Shown here: in pieces, positions 26,986 through 36,451 of the stretch
How the letters are laid out: each line of letters opens with the position of its first letter
How positions within the stretch are numbered: the stretch's first letter is position 1
Assembly: GCA_030645475.1 (NCBI GenBank)
Contig: JAUSMA010000017.1
Coordinates: 62,001 to 126,000, forward strand
Direction: 5' to 3'
Source of the DNA: Nitrospirota bacterium
Lineage (GTDB): Bacteria > Nitrospirota > Nitrospiria > Nitrospirales > Nitrospiraceae
DNA length: 64,000 nt
Made by a program: the position numbers and the translations under genes
The notes under the pieces: model-generated
Seen by the model: the letters and a program-made list of their open reading frames with translations, nothing else
Database searches by the model: none
Told to the model about the DNA's origin: nothing

Positions 26986-27402
26986 ATGGCCGATCCATCT
27001 GATAATGCCCCGCAAGTCTGTCTGTTGATCTACGACGGAGAATGCCGCCTCTGCGTCACAGCCAAGAAGGGGCTCGAACGGCTGGAGACGCAGGTAGATG
27101 CCACCACGATCAGGATGGTTCCGTATCAGAGCGAAGAGGCCAAGCAGGCCTTGGGGGCGGTCTATCGGCCTGGTCGCCCCGACGTCGCTTTCCTGATTCG
27201 CTCGAATGGGGAGATTGCCAGTGGGCTCGATGCCTTTCTGGCCCTCCTGCCGGGCCTCAAGGGCGGGCGCATTCTGTCAGGTCTCTTCAGTATCCCGCTG
27301 GTCAAGCCCATCGGCTATCTCTTGTATTGGTGTGTGGCCCGGTGCCGGTACGCGGTCTTTGGCAAGGTTTCTCTGGCCGAGGGCGCGGGAAAACCTCGTT
27401 AA
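26986..27402 (+). CDS. DCC-family thiol-disulfide oxidoreductase-like protein (DUF393)
   Basis: 138 residues from the ATG at 26986 with GGGGGAGAG just upstream. The family mark is at the N-terminus: LIYDGECRLC, giving a CxxC pair (C20, C23) after the YDG turn. DCC proteins have a thioredoxin-like fold and are thought to handle thiols; function is poorly known. A hydrophobic segment near 100-120 (FSIPLVKPIGYLLYWCV) is usual for the family. Confidence 0.8.
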   Translation: MADPSDNAPQVCLLIYDGECRLCVTAKKGLERLETQVDATTIRMVPYQSEEAKQALGAVYRPGRPDVAFLIRSNGEIASGLDAFLALLPGLKGGRILSGLFSIPLVKPIGYLLYWCVARCRYAVFGKVSLAEGAGKPR

Positions 27403-27572
27403 TCGGCTAAAGAACCCCCGTATCACGGTCGCATTCCTCCTCGCATTTTCCCTAATCCAGTGCGGTAAGCCTGCCCGTCTCCCCCCTTTCGGAGGGGGTT
27501 CCTCCCACAGTGGGGAATTTACCCCGAAAGCTGTCAATGCGAGACTCCAGCACAAGCAAGGGGGACCAGCAC

Positions 27573-28493
27573 ATGACGATGATGCAGTGGCTATCTCAGA
27601 CGATAGACGAAATGAGCGAATGGTTCAGGCCGATCTGGCGTGAGTTAGCCCCGGTCTATCAGAGGCGGCAGATCGGCGGGCGGAGGAGGAAGGTCTTGTG
27701 CGTCGCGTTGGCCGTCGTGGCCAGTTTCAGCTCCGGCGTTCCAGCCACCGCCTGGTCCGCAGATGTGCCGTCTCTCGTTCCTGCGAAAGTTAGAAAAGTC
27801 GTGGCAGCTGGGGTTGGCTATGAGAATGCCGAGACCTCCTCGATTACCGTGAAAACCTACGATGCTGAGACTGGTACGGTGTTGACCGAGGACACCTATG
27901 AACTGAACGTGCGAGAGGATGCCACGTCAGCAGCCGGTCAACCGCGTGAGCGGATTTTTGCGGGAGGAGTCGGCCCGGGAGCAGACGGACTCTCAACCTT
28001 TTCCCTTCGCGTCTATGACGCGGCCACAGGCAAGTTTCTCTGGGAAGGTCTCCTCAATCTCAATGTCAGCAATCAGGAGTCGGATTTCACGCACCGGGTC
28101 GTGGCTCATCTTGCGCCACAAGCGATGGTGACTCAGGTCCGAAGCCGGGGCGCGATCGACGGTCAACCCCAGTTCTTCCTTCGTGCGGTCGATTCGGTAA
28201 GCGGACAACTGGTATGGACCGATCATTTCTCAGCGGGCTCTGGTACGCTCGCTCGCGCAGAACGTATCGGCAGGGCGGTCGTCGGCCAGACGGAAGGGTT
28301 CTCGGCTCCTTCTCAACAGATCGAGTTTCGCATCAGGATGTTCGATGATGGGAGCCGGAAGCTGTTGTGGGAAGATACGATCGAGCCGAGCGAGGAGGAG
28401 ACTGAAGTCGCAGTCGGGCAGGATGATGCCGCTGAGATCCTGCCCGCTTGGCATAGTGCAGAACCCAAGGATGTGATCGAGGAAACGATCTAG
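27573..28493 (+). CDS. Exported or membrane-anchored hypothetical protein
   Basis: 306 residues from the ATG at 27573 (AGGGGGA upstream). A 40-residue basic N-terminal region precedes a hydrophobic segment (VLCVALAVVASFSSGV) that ends in TAWSA, either a long signal peptide or an anchor. The rest is beta-rich with three or four similar units, each with the pattern VYDAATGKFLWEG or VDSVSGQLVWTD, reminiscent of a PQQ-like or other beta-propeller blade but too few for a closed propeller. C-terminus acidic. Family not recognised; probably periplasmic. Confidence 0.6.
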   Translation: MTMMQWLSQTIDEMSEWFRPIWRELAPVYQRRQIGGRRRKVLCVALAVVASFSSGVPATAWSADVPSLVPAKVRKVVAAGVGYENAETSSITVKTYDAETGTVLTEDTYELNVREDATSAAGQPRERIFAGGVGPGADGLSTFSLRVYDAATGKFLWEGLLNLNVSNQESDFTHRVVAHLAPQAMVTQVRSRGAIDGQPQFFLRAVDSVSGQLVWTDHFSAGSGTLARAERIGRAVVGQTEGFSAPSQQIEFRIRMFDDGSRKLLWEDTIEPSEEETEVAVGQDDAAEILPAWHSAEPKDVIEETI

Positions 28494-28556
28494 AGAGGAA
28501 GGAGTGGGTTCAATCTATCGAAAGCCAGACCTCTGAAGCGACAATTGTTTTGCTCT

Positions 28557-28590
28557 TCATCGTGCATCGCTCATCGCTCACCGTTTCCCC
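28557..28590. repeat. Family E repeat
   Basis: CATCGTGCATCGCTCATCGC followed by TCACCGTTTCC, the reverse complement of the words at 8895 and 41969. It sits between convergent genes. Confidence 0.45.
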
Positions 28591-28591
28591 G

Positions 28592-30022
28592 CTAGCTCTT
28601 TTTCACCTGCACCTGTAACTGATCGAGCCACCGAGACTGGAATTGCTCATACGACAGCGATAACTGCGATTGCATGGCGGCAGAGAGCGCCTGCCGGGCT
28701 TTGAGATGTGAGAGCAGGCCGTGCACTTGGTGCATGCCGAAGCGGTCGATCAGATAACGAACGGCCGAGTTGGCTTCCTGATAGGCGAGGGCTGCGGTTT
28801 CAGGGGGCAATTCGCCCCATGCCCCTTCTAAGGCAGGCAGAGGAAGCAGCGTGTAGTCCTGCTTCATCATCCGGTCGAGGTCCGACCAGCGATCCTCGGA
28901 CAACTCCATCGCTAACCCTTCATTCAGCCAGGTCGGGAAGGCGCTACTGGCTGGGCCCTGTTGGTCGTGCAGTAGCGCATGGACGAATTCGTGCCGCAGC
29001 ACCTGCCTGAGCCAGGCACGGTTTACCAGGGTGCCTTGCACAGGGACTTGGATGCGTCCGAGCACAGGGTCGAAGAGTCCATCGGCCCAGGCCGGACTGC
29101 CGGTTTCCGATTGGAACGTGGAGTTGGCTTGGAGGACGACGACGATGGGTTTTGACGGGAAATGTCCGAATCGTTGGCCGATCTCCCGATAGGCCTCCTC
29201 CAGAATCTCCAGCACGGCGACCCAGGTTGCCTGATCGGCTTCCCCGTCGAATTTGACGGTAAAGTGGGTGCTGTCCCGGCTGGTGAGCCGCGCATCGCTC
29301 TTCTCGGTTCGGCGGACCTTGGCCGTGACGGTTTTCAGATAGGATTGCACGGCGGGATCTTTGCCCGCGCGGGCTGTGGCCAGGTCGAGGTGGCGGGCGG
29401 CTTCACCGAGTCGGTCCCGTTCCTGAAAGAGCTCGGCCAATGCCAGATGGGGGAACGCTTCGTTCGGAGCCAGGGCCACCAGCTTTTCCAAAAAGCTCTG
29501 CGTCATGGCCGGATCACGGAGCTCCCAGTAGGCATGGGCCAGGTTGAGATGAATGGTCGGGCTTTTACTGTCCAGCGACGAGGCCTTTTTGAATGCATAG
29601 ACCGAGGCAGAGGTCCCTCCGGCCTTTTCGAGTTGGATGCCGAGATTGTTCCACAGCACCGCGACATAGGGACGGGTCTTTTCGTCCGATGATAGGCCGG
29701 GCGGCAGATCGGTCAGTTTGGTTTCTGCGATTTTGACGTTTCCTTTTTCGATTTCGTCGCGAATCGTTTCTAAGAGTTCATGATGCGTCGTGTCCGGGAC
29801 CACCGAGGGATCGATCAGGCGAATCTGTTTCGGTTCCGGCTCTGCGGGACCTGTATATTGTGGTTCTGGTGGCGCCTCCTTTGCGCTTTCCACGACAGTC
29901 TCGGGCTGGCTTGGCGGCGGCGTCAGGAGGTAGGTCGGTTTGAACCAGGCTTGATAGACGATGAACAGCCCCAGGAGGCAGGCGATGGGATACAAAATGT
30001 GGCCAATATTACGGCGGTACAT
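28592..30022 (-). CDS. TPR protein with C-terminal HExxH peptidase-like domain
   Basis: 476 residues from the ATG at 30022 (AGAGG upstream; the frame continues to 30088). An N-terminal membrane anchor (about 10-26) is followed by a Pro/Glu linker, three or so TPR units (about 115-220) and a gluzincin-like domain: HEFVH at 354-358 and the downstream Glu in WLNEGLA (E378) give the expected zinc set of the peptidase MA group. It probably acts in the periplasm facing the cell wall. Substrate unknown. It is divergent from recG across a 200-base gap. Confidence 0.75.
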   Translation of the reverse strand: MYRRNIGHILYPIACLLGLFIVYQAWFKPTYLLTPPPSQPETVVESAKEAPPEPQYTGPAEPEPKQIRLIDPSVVPDTTHHELLETIRDEIEKGNVKIAETKLTDLPPGLSSDEKTRPYVAVLWNNLGIQLEKAGGTSASVYAFKKASSLDSKSPTIHLNLAHAYWELRDPAMTQSFLEKLVALAPNEAFPHLALAELFQERDRLGEAARHLDLATARAGKDPAVQSYLKTVTAKVRRTEKSDARLTSRDSTHFTVKFDGEADQATWVAVLEILEEAYREIGQRFGHFPSKPIVVVLQANSTFQSETGSPAWADGLFDPVLGRIQVPVQGTLVNRAWLRQVLRHEFVHALLHDQQGPASSAFPTWLNEGLAMELSEDRWSDLDRMMKQDYTLLPLPALEGAWGELPPETAALAYQEANSAVRYLIDRFGMHQVHGLLSHLKARQALSAAMQSQLSLSYEQFQSRWLDQLQVQVKKS

Positions 30023-30226
30023 AGAAGACCTCTGTGGATGAGCTCCAATGTAGCACCCTAGGGAAGGGAGGCAAAGAAATGTCGCCAAATTGTACGGGAG
30101 ACAGGGGGGTAGGCTGAAGGCTGAAGTGTTCGGAAGGTCTGACCTAGAGCTTCGAGTCGCGCCGCTCCCGTAAGTCTCGCACCACGACCTTCGGGCTGTC
30201 GTGGTCGTTGAGGCGGGGAAGAGGCT

Positions 30227-32779
30227 GTGTTACGATTCGCCATTGTGATACGGCGCTCTTCCGAGCCCACACCCCCTGAACAGTTTCAGCAATGGCTGGA
30301 CCGAGTCGCGCGTCCGATCGAATTCGCGACTCGCGATGCCTTTGCACATCTCCCCACCGTTAAGAATCTGAATCATTTTGTCTCATCACAGGTCATGCAG
30401 GCCCTATCCGATCGCGTCTATCCTCGGGCGATTGAAGCCTCGTTGCTTCAGCTCAGGAGGTTGTTTCAAGATGACCAGCAGCGGTTCCCGGCAGAGGAGC
30501 AGCAGCGCCGACTGCAGGACGCTATGGCCATCCTCGGGACGTTGCGCAAGGCAGCCTGCGATCCGGCCAGAGCATGGGGCGAACCGGAACCCGTGGTGAT
30601 GCGTGAGCCTGTGATGAATGACATTCCCTCTCGACCATGGTGGGAACAGCCTATTCGTTTCGTGAAGGGAGTCGGCCCGAAGCGCACCGCATTGCTCCAA
30701 CGATTCAGGATCGACACGATTGAGGATGCCTTCTGGACGTTACCGTGGCGGTATGAAGATCGCTCGGTCATGACCCCGATCGGAGAACTGGTGCCTGGGG
30801 CGGAGGCCTCGATCTGCGGCACGATTATCCGAAGCGAGGCCAAGAAGGCCCGCAGTCGCCGCCTCTCCATCCTCGACATTGTGGTAGAGGATGCCACCGG
30901 GCGGCTTCAGGTAGTGTTCTTCAATCAGCCGTTCCTCGAACCGGTCTTCACCGTTGGGACGAGCGTCATGCTGACCGGGCGGGTGATAGCCGGCGCGCAG
31001 GGGTTTGTGGCGATGAAGATGGAGGTCTCGCAATACGAAGTGGTGGGCGCGGAATCCGAAGCGCCGCTGCATGTGGGCCGGATCGTTCCGATATACCACG
31101 AAACCAAAGGCTGGACCTCCCGGCAGATGCGGGTGCTCATGAAAAGCCTGCTGGACGCCCATGCCGCCGAGGCACAAGAGGTGCTGCCGGTCTCGCTCCG
31201 TGCTCGCTATCGATTGCCTCCCATTCAGCAAGCCATCCAGGATGTGCATTTCCCTCAGCCAGGGACTGATGGGGGCCAGCTCGATCGAGGGCTTACGCCG
31301 GCGCATCGGCGTTTAGCGTTCGAAGAACTGTTCGTGCTCCAACTTGCGTTAGCCTCGCGGCAACGAGTCATGAAGGAAGAGGTGAAGCAGGTCTCGTTCA
31401 ATCCGAAAACGCCGCTTCTGGGGAAGCTGGATCGGGCGCTGCCCTTTCAGTTAACCGCAGCGCAAGAGCGGGTGAATCGCGAGATCCTGTCGGACATGAC
31501 GTCGAGCAAACCGATGAACCGTCTGGTGCAGGGCGATGTCGGGTCCGGTAAAACCATCGTGGCGGTGCAGGCGATGGTGCTGGCCTGCGGGTCGGGCTAT
31601 CAGGCTGCCTTGATGGCCCCAACGGAAATTCTCGCCGAACAACATTATCGGACGATGAAGGGATTCCTGGAACCGCTCGGACTGTCCGTGGTGCTGGTGA
31701 GTGGCGGGGGGCGTGCGGCGGCGCGTAAAGCCGTGCGTGAGCAGGTGGCCTCCGGGACCGCGCAGGTCGTGATCGGGACCCATGCGGTCATTCAGCAAGG
31801 CGTCACCTTCGCGAAGCTTGGACTGGTGGTGGTGGATGAGCAACATCGATTCGGCGTGCTCCAACGGAAGACGCTCATGGAAAAGGGCTATAAGCCCGAT
31901 GTGCTGGTGCTGACTGCGACGCCGATTCCACGTACGCTGGCCATGACGGTCTATGGAGACCTGGATGTTTCGGTGATCGACCAGATGCCGCCGGGGCGCA
32001 AGCCGGTTCGGACGTTTCTGTTGAGCGACAGTCAGAAGGGGCGGGCCTATCAGATTCTTCGGGATGAACTACGGAGCGGCCGTCAGGCCTATGTGGTCTA
32101 TCCGCTCATCGAAGAATCGGAGAAGACCGATCTGCAGGCGGCCATGCAAGGAGCCGAGCAACTGCAAGCGAATGAGTTAGCCGAGTTTCGCGTCGGGCTG
32201 TTGCACGGACGAATGAAGTCGGACGAGAAAGAACAGATCATGGCCTCGTATAAGAAGGGGGAGATCCAGGTCCTGGTCGCGACGACGGTGGTGGAGGTCG
32301 GAGTCGATGTGCCCAATGCCACGGTCATGATGATCGAACATGCCGAGCGGTTTGGGCTGGCGCAGTTGCACCAATTGCGCGGACGGGTCGGGCGAAGCGC
32401 ACACCAATCTTATTGTCTGCTGATGGCCTCGGGCGGGGTGCTGTTTCGATCCAAGAAGCCCAAGGAGGCAGGCGAACCGCCGTCAGTGGCCAAGGAGCGG
32501 TTGGACGCGCTGGTGCGATCGACCGATGGATTTGTGATTGCCGAAGAGGATCTTCGCATCCGCGGGCCTGGGGAGTTTTTTGGACTCAGGCAATGGGGCA
32601 TGCCGGAGTTTCGCGCTGCGAACCTGGTGCGGGATGTCGAGCTGCTTCAGCAGGCGCGGCAGGAAGCCTTTGCCCTGCTGAAGCAAGACCCACAGCTTAA
32701 GGCTGTGACGCATCGTGCCTTGCGAGAGACCATGTTGCGGCGATGGGAAACGAAGTTGGATTTGGGGTCGGTGAGTTAA
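30227..32779 (+). CDS. recG: ATP-dependent DNA helicase RecG
   Basis: 850 residues from a GTG at 30227 with GGAAGAGG upstream; a second GTG at 30245 is possible. RecG unwinds branched DNA and rescues stalled forks. Order: an extra N-terminal region of about 130 residues, the wedge domain (OB fold with VGPKRTALLQRF at its front), then helicase motifs: Walker A GDVGSGKT near 435-442, DEQH near 537, TATPIPRT, and the C-terminal LHQLRGRVGR. Typical RecG is about 690 residues, so the N-terminal helical extension is notable. The first 200 bases upstream hold no repeat. Confidence 0.93.
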   Translation: MLRFAIVIRRSSEPTPPEQFQQWLDRVARPIEFATRDAFAHLPTVKNLNHFVSSQVMQALSDRVYPRAIEASLLQLRRLFQDDQQRFPAEEQQRRLQDAMAILGTLRKAACDPARAWGEPEPVVMREPVMNDIPSRPWWEQPIRFVKGVGPKRTALLQRFRIDTIEDAFWTLPWRYEDRSVMTPIGELVPGAEASICGTIIRSEAKKARSRRLSILDIVVEDATGRLQVVFFNQPFLEPVFTVGTSVMLTGRVIAGAQGFVAMKMEVSQYEVVGAESEAPLHVGRIVPIYHETKGWTSRQMRVLMKSLLDAHAAEAQEVLPVSLRARYRLPPIQQAIQDVHFPQPGTDGGQLDRGLTPAHRRLAFEELFVLQLALASRQRVMKEEVKQVSFNPKTPLLGKLDRALPFQLTAAQERVNREILSDMTSSKPMNRLVQGDVGSGKTIVAVQAMVLACGSGYQAALMAPTEILAEQHYRTMKGFLEPLGLSVVLVSGGGRAAARKAVREQVASGTAQVVIGTHAVIQQGVTFAKLGLVVVDEQHRFGVLQRKTLMEKGYKPDVLVLTATPIPRTLAMTVYGDLDVSVIDQMPPGRKPVRTFLLSDSQKGRAYQILRDELRSGRQAYVVYPLIEESEKTDLQAAMQGAEQLQANELAEFRVGLLHGRMKSDEKEQIMASYKKGEIQVLVATTVVEVGVDVPNATVMMIEHAERFGLAQLHQLRGRVGRSAHQSYCLLMASGGVLFRSKKPKEAGEPPSVAKERLDALVRSTDGFVIAEEDLRIRGPGEFFGLRQWGMPEFRAANLVRDVELLQQARQEAFALLKQDPQLKAVTHRALRETMLRRWETKLDLGSVS

Positions 32780-32788
32780 TAAATCATA

Positions 32789-32870
32789 GGCGAGAGGCAC
32801 GAGGCTAGAGGCAAGGGGTGGGAAGCGATTCTCCTCCAAGCCCCTTGCCCTTTGCCTCTAGCCCCTAGCC
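32789..32870. repeat. Family D palindromic repeat, best copy
   Basis: GAGGCTAGAGGCAAGGGG on the left and CCCCTTGCCCTTTGCCTC plus TAGCCCCTAGCC on the right. It lies 10 bases after recG and may act as its terminator although no T-run follows. Confidence 0.6.
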
Positions 32871-32881
32871 AGAGGTGTTAC

Positions 32882-33205
32882 GTGGGCTTACTACAGCGGT
32901 TGAAACATGATTTGAAGGCGGGAGTCGCGACGTTGCGTCTTGGCACGGCGCAGGTGGCGAACCGCGCGTTGGAAGAAACGGAGTTACTGCGTATCCGGCT
33001 CGAAATACGCAAGCTCGATCAGAAATTAGCCGAACTCCATCGGGATGTCGGTGAACGAGCAGTGAACCTTCGCGAGGGAGGCGAGCCGGTTGAGCGGGTC
33101 CTGTACGACGCGGAAATCGGCCGACTTGTCAAAGAGATCCAGGAGCTCAAAGAGACCCGCGGGAAGTTTGAGTCGGAGATGACGGAAGTTCGGATCGACG
33201 TATGA
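32882..33205 (+). CDS. Coiled-coil hypothetical protein
   Basis: 107 residues from a GTG at 32882 (AGGTG upstream). Almost wholly helical with heptad-like Leu/Ile spacing (ETELLRIRLEIRKLDQKLAEL, then EIGRLVKEIQELKE). No signal or membrane segment. Its stop overlaps the ATG of ppx, so the two are co-translated. Function unknown. Confidence 0.65.
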   Translation: MGLLQRLKHDLKAGVATLRLGTAQVANRALEETELLRIRLEIRKLDQKLAELHRDVGERAVNLREGGEPVERVLYDAEIGRLVKEIQELKETRGKFESEMTEVRIDV

Positions 33206-34164
33206 AGGATTCGCCAAATACGATGCGTCTCGCTGGCCTGGATATCGGTACGCTCACCTGCCGTCTGCTCATTGCCGATTTGCTTCCCGATAAGGGGTTG
33301 AAGGAAGTCCGATCCGAGCGACGTATTCTGCGGCTGGGTGAAGGCGTCGATCAGACCAAGCGACTGAACATTATGGCGATGGATCGGGTGATCCAGTGTC
33401 TGAGGGAATGGCGGGAGCTGATCGAGGCTTCTCATGTCGATGCTGTGGCGGTCGTCGCGACGAGCGCCGTGCGCGATGCAGCCAATCGTGACGAGTTTCT
33501 CGATCGCGTAAAACGTGAGGTAGGTTTCGACGTCGAGATCATCACAGGCGACGAAGAAGCTCGGCGGACAATGCTGGGCATTCGCTCCGGCTTGCCCGAT
33601 GGCGTGACCGACGTCCTGGCCCTCGACATCGGCGGAGGCAGCACCGAGTTTATTTTAGACAGGCCAGGCCAAAAGCCGGTCGTGCGCTCGATCGATATCG
33701 GGGTCGTGCGTCTCTGCGAGAGGATCTTGCGTCACGACCCTCCGACTGCCGATGAAGTGCAACAGGCGCGCGAATGGGTCGCAAGAGAAACAAAAGCAGC
33801 AGTCGCCGGCATGGATGGTTATCGGACAGCCACCTTCGTCGGTACGGCGGGGACCATCACCAGCCTAGCCGCCATGGCCCAGAAACTTTCCACCTACGAG
33901 CCAGCCAGAATTCATAACTATCAGTTACAGCTCAGCACGATCCAAGAAACCGAACAGACACTCCTCAGCCGCAATAAAGCCGACCGAGCAGGTCTGCCAG
34001 GCTTAGAAAAGGGCCGCGAAGAAGTCATCGCCGCCGGCGCGATCATCATCCGGACGATCATGGAGACGCTCGGGATGCCGGCGGTGCTGGTCAGCGATCT
34101 GGGCTTGCGCGAAGGGGTACTGATCGATCTGGTTAGGCGAATACGGATGACCGTGAGGACCTAA
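33202..34164 (+). CDS. ppx: Exopolyphosphatase / pppGpp phosphohydrolase family protein
   Basis: 320 residues, the short form of the Ppx/GppA family (ASKHA fold). It hydrolyses polyphosphate ends or pppGpp. Phosphate-binding loops are visible: AGLDIGTLTCRLLIADL at the start, VVATSAVRDA near 85, ALDIGGGSTEFIL near 140 and FVGTAGTITSLA near 210. The choice between Ppx and GppA cannot be made from sequence alone. The last 160 coding bases and about 50 bases beyond are repeated in decayed form at 35042-35250. Confidence 0.88.
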   Translation: MKDSPNTMRLAGLDIGTLTCRLLIADLLPDKGLKEVRSERRILRLGEGVDQTKRLNIMAMDRVIQCLREWRELIEASHVDAVAVVATSAVRDAANRDEFLDRVKREVGFDVEIITGDEEARRTMLGIRSGLPDGVTDVLALDIGGGSTEFILDRPGQKPVVRSIDIGVVRLCERILRHDPPTADEVQQAREWVARETKAAVAGMDGYRTATFVGTAGTITSLAAMAQKLSTYEPARIHNYQLQLSTIQETEQTLLSRNKADRAGLPGLEKGREEVIAAGAIIIRTIMETLGMPAVLVSDLGLREGVLIDLVRRIRMTVRT

Positions 34165-34309
34165 TAGGATCGGACTGTAAGGAATATATGATCGCAAGAC
34201 GTGACACTCAATTGATATTTTGCCATGCATCTGCTTGAAAGCGGCTCTGACATTCGAACAGTTGAGGAGTTATTGGACAGGTTGAGACTGAGTGAGTGAA
34301 GGAGGCGCG

Positions 34310-34966
34310 GTGAGTCTTCTCAGTCGTTTGGCACGCAGATTAGCCGTGAGCCTGGCCGTTGCTGTTCTGATATCCGGGTGTGCCGATATACCGCGAACTT
34401 CATGGAGGCCCCTTTTCAACGGACGGGATCTTGCCGGGTGGGAACATGTAGGCTCAGGTCAGTTCGTTGTTCAAGACGGCTCGCTCAAGACGGAAGGTGG
34501 CATGGGGCTGCTGTGGTACACCCGCGAGACGTTCGGCAACATGGTGATTCGAGTTATCTACCGAAATCCAGGGGGCGTCAACTCCGGGGTATTCATTCGA
34601 GTCCCGGAGAAACCGTCCGAGCCGTGGATGCCTGTCAACCGCGGCTATGAAGTCCAGATCGATGACCGGGCCGATGAGTACCATACGACCGGCGTGCTCT
34701 ATTCTCTGACTCGAGCGACTGCCAGACCGGCTCATGCTGACGAATGGAACATGATGGAGATCACGCTCGATAACGGTTGCACCACTGTAGCGATCAACGG
34801 CGTACAGGTGACTGATTATCGGGAAGGTCAGCCTGTGCCCCCTAAGAAGGAGGATTGGGAGCCCGATCGTGGCCCTAGGCCGCTGGCCGGGTACATCGGT
34901 CTTCAGAACCACAGCAATGAAGATATCGTGTTCTTCAGGGAAGTCAGCGTTCGGACGCTGCGGTAG
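34310..34966 (+). CDS. DUF1080 (3-keto-disaccharide hydrolase-type) lipoprotein
   Basis: 218 residues from a GTG at 34310 with GGAGG five bases upstream. The signal peptide ends in the lipobox LISGC. The remainder is a concanavalin-like beta-sandwich of the DUF1080 family: WRPLFNGRDLAGWEHVG, then GGVNSGVFIRVP and YEVQIDD, and a final GYIGLQNHS. Members bind or cut glycans; activity here is not certain. The gene lies between intact ppx and the second, broken copy of the ppx tail, so it may have arrived with the duplication. Confidence 0.85.
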   Translation: MSLLSRLARRLAVSLAVAVLISGCADIPRTSWRPLFNGRDLAGWEHVGSGQFVVQDGSLKTEGGMGLLWYTRETFGNMVIRVIYRNPGGVNSGVFIRVPEKPSEPWMPVNRGYEVQIDDRADEYHTTGVLYSLTRATARPAHADEWNMMEITLDNGCTTVAINGVQVTDYREGQPVPPKKEDWEPDRGPRPLAGYIGLQNHSNEDIVFFREVSVRTLR

Positions 34967-35041
34967 CCTTCAAGCTCGCGAAATAGCGTTTGCACCAGCT
35001 GCGAATGGAACCAAAGGGGTCTGACTCCTTAAGCTCGGCCT

Positions 35042-35191
35042 GGTCTCGAAAAAGGCCGTTAAGAAGTCATCGCTGCTGGCGCGATCATCATTCGGACGAT
35101 CATGGAGACATTGGGAATGCCGAGCGTGTTAGTCAGCGATCTGGGATTGCGGGAAGGGGTGCTTATCGACCTAGCAACGCGGACACGATGA
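35042..35191 (+). pseudogene. Decayed duplicate of the ppx 3' end
   Basis: Matches ppx from about 34003 to 34164: GLEKGR, then IAAG-like, IIRTIMETLGMP, VLVSDLGLREGVLIDL. The copy has an in-frame TAA at 35060-35062 and a shifted end at 35189-35191. Similarity continues to about 35250 in non-coding sequence (GCAAGACTTGACCCTCAA against GCAAGACGTGACACTCAA at 34192). The rest of the 324-base gap 34967-35290 shows nothing else. Confidence 0.8.
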
Positions 35192-35290
35192 CTGAGAAGT
35201 CTTCGAAGGACCGGACGCTAGAAGTGTTCGGTTGCAAGACTTGACCCTCAACCCAAGACTTGATCTTTAATCGGTTTACGAGAGGGTTAC

Positions 35291-35707
35291 ATGGATTACG
35301 TTGGTTATTTTGCGTCCGCAGCATTAGGCGTCATCGGGTATGTTGGAGCGCAGTTTGCCGTAAAACCCATTTCAGAACTTAGAACGACTAGAGAGGCGAT
35401 TGCCAAGTCACTTGTGCTCTTCGCGAATGCAGACACGGTGGTGAATGTTACGGGCTCCGATGATGCTCGGGCTCGGGAGGCGAGGGCGAAATATCGTGAA
35501 CTGGCCAGTACGCTGATAGCACAAGCTAACTCAATACCCTTCTATGGCGTCTGGTCGTGTCTGCGCATTACTCCTACGTTTAAGGACATCGAAAAGGCAC
35601 GGGCGAACCTAATTGGCTTGTCCAACGCAGTGGGAGTTCAAGGACAGAGCCTCGACAACAGTAGGCGACAGCAGAACATTGAACAGGCTCTGAGACTTAG
35701 AGCCTGA
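35291..35707 (+). CDS. Membrane-anchored hypothetical protein
   Basis: 138 residues, ATG at 35291 with GAGAGGG upstream. One N-terminal hydrophobic segment (about 5-24), then a charged helical body with Ala/Arg-rich stretches. No family recognised. The region 35.2-36.5 kb is visibly richer in A and T than its neighbours, which suggests acquired DNA. Confidence 0.5.
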   Translation: MDYVGYFASAALGVIGYVGAQFAVKPISELRTTREAIAKSLVLFANADTVVNVTGSDDARAREARAKYRELASTLIAQANSIPFYGVWSCLRITPTFKDIEKARANLIGLSNAVGVQGQSLDNSRRQQNIEQALRLRA

Positions 35708-35905
35708 ACTGCTCTATTGGAAAAGTAGGGTTAGCTCATTTTGCTTTAAAGAAGGAACCATTCACTGGATTGTCAGGAAAACTCAGGGGGGATCATCTAT
35801 CTAATTGGATACCTCGACTAACGAAACGCGTGAATATGCTCGATAAACGACTATGGGGCGAATGGTTGTCGAAGCCTTTTTAATGTTTCAAGGGGGAGGC
35901 ACTGG

Positions 35906-36451
35906 ATGCGGACGGAACCTTCGCGACTGGCATCATTCATTGTTGTTGGCTCTTTGCTTGCTGGCTGTGCTGCGCTTACTGGTAGAGTAAGCACTTTGTC
36001 GCATATGGAGCCTCCACATAATCCTCTGTTCAAAGTTATCTCTCCAGATTCCATAAGCCTAACCGAACGCATTATCAGAGAGCATATTGAAAAGAAAATG
36101 GCAGAGCATGGGTATCGAAAGGCTTCCCCCGAAGAGGTTCCGAATGTTGCCGTTATCTACAAATACTCAGTTGGTTCTGGCATAGCCAGCGTTAGTAGCA
36201 GCCCAGACTTTGTTTGGGGAGGTCAAAGGGTAGAATCTTCTTCTGAGTATGCCCGGTTTTTCGAGATCGTCTTGGTAGATCTTGAGAAATCCCAGGCTCC
36301 TGAAGCCATCAGAACTATTTGGCAGGGGGAGGTATATAGTTCAGGTTCATCAACAAACATTTCCAGACTGGCTCCACACTTTATTGATGTCCTTTTTGAG
36401 AACTACGGGGCGACTGTCACAAATAGACGATTCACCCAATTTATCGACTGA
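35906..36451 (+). CDS. DUF4136-like lipoprotein
   Basis: 181 residues from an ATG at 35906 preceded by GGGGGAGG. A signal peptide ends in the lipobox LLAGC. The body has the layout of DUF4136 outer-membrane lipoproteins: LTERIIREHIEKKMAEHGYRKA, then an aromatic-rich strand region and a final helix around HFIDVLFENYG. Probably a small periplasm-facing lipoprotein; function unknown. The 198-base gap before it is AT-rich with no visible element. Confidence 0.65.
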   Translation: MRTEPSRLASFIVVGSLLAGCAALTGRVSTLSHMEPPHNPLFKVISPDSISLTERIIREHIEKKMAEHGYRKASPEEVPNVAVIYKYSVGSGIASVSSSPDFVWGGQRVESSSEYARFFEIVLVDLEKSQAPEAIRTIWQGEVYSSGSSTNISRLAPHFIDVLFENYGATVTNRRFTQFID

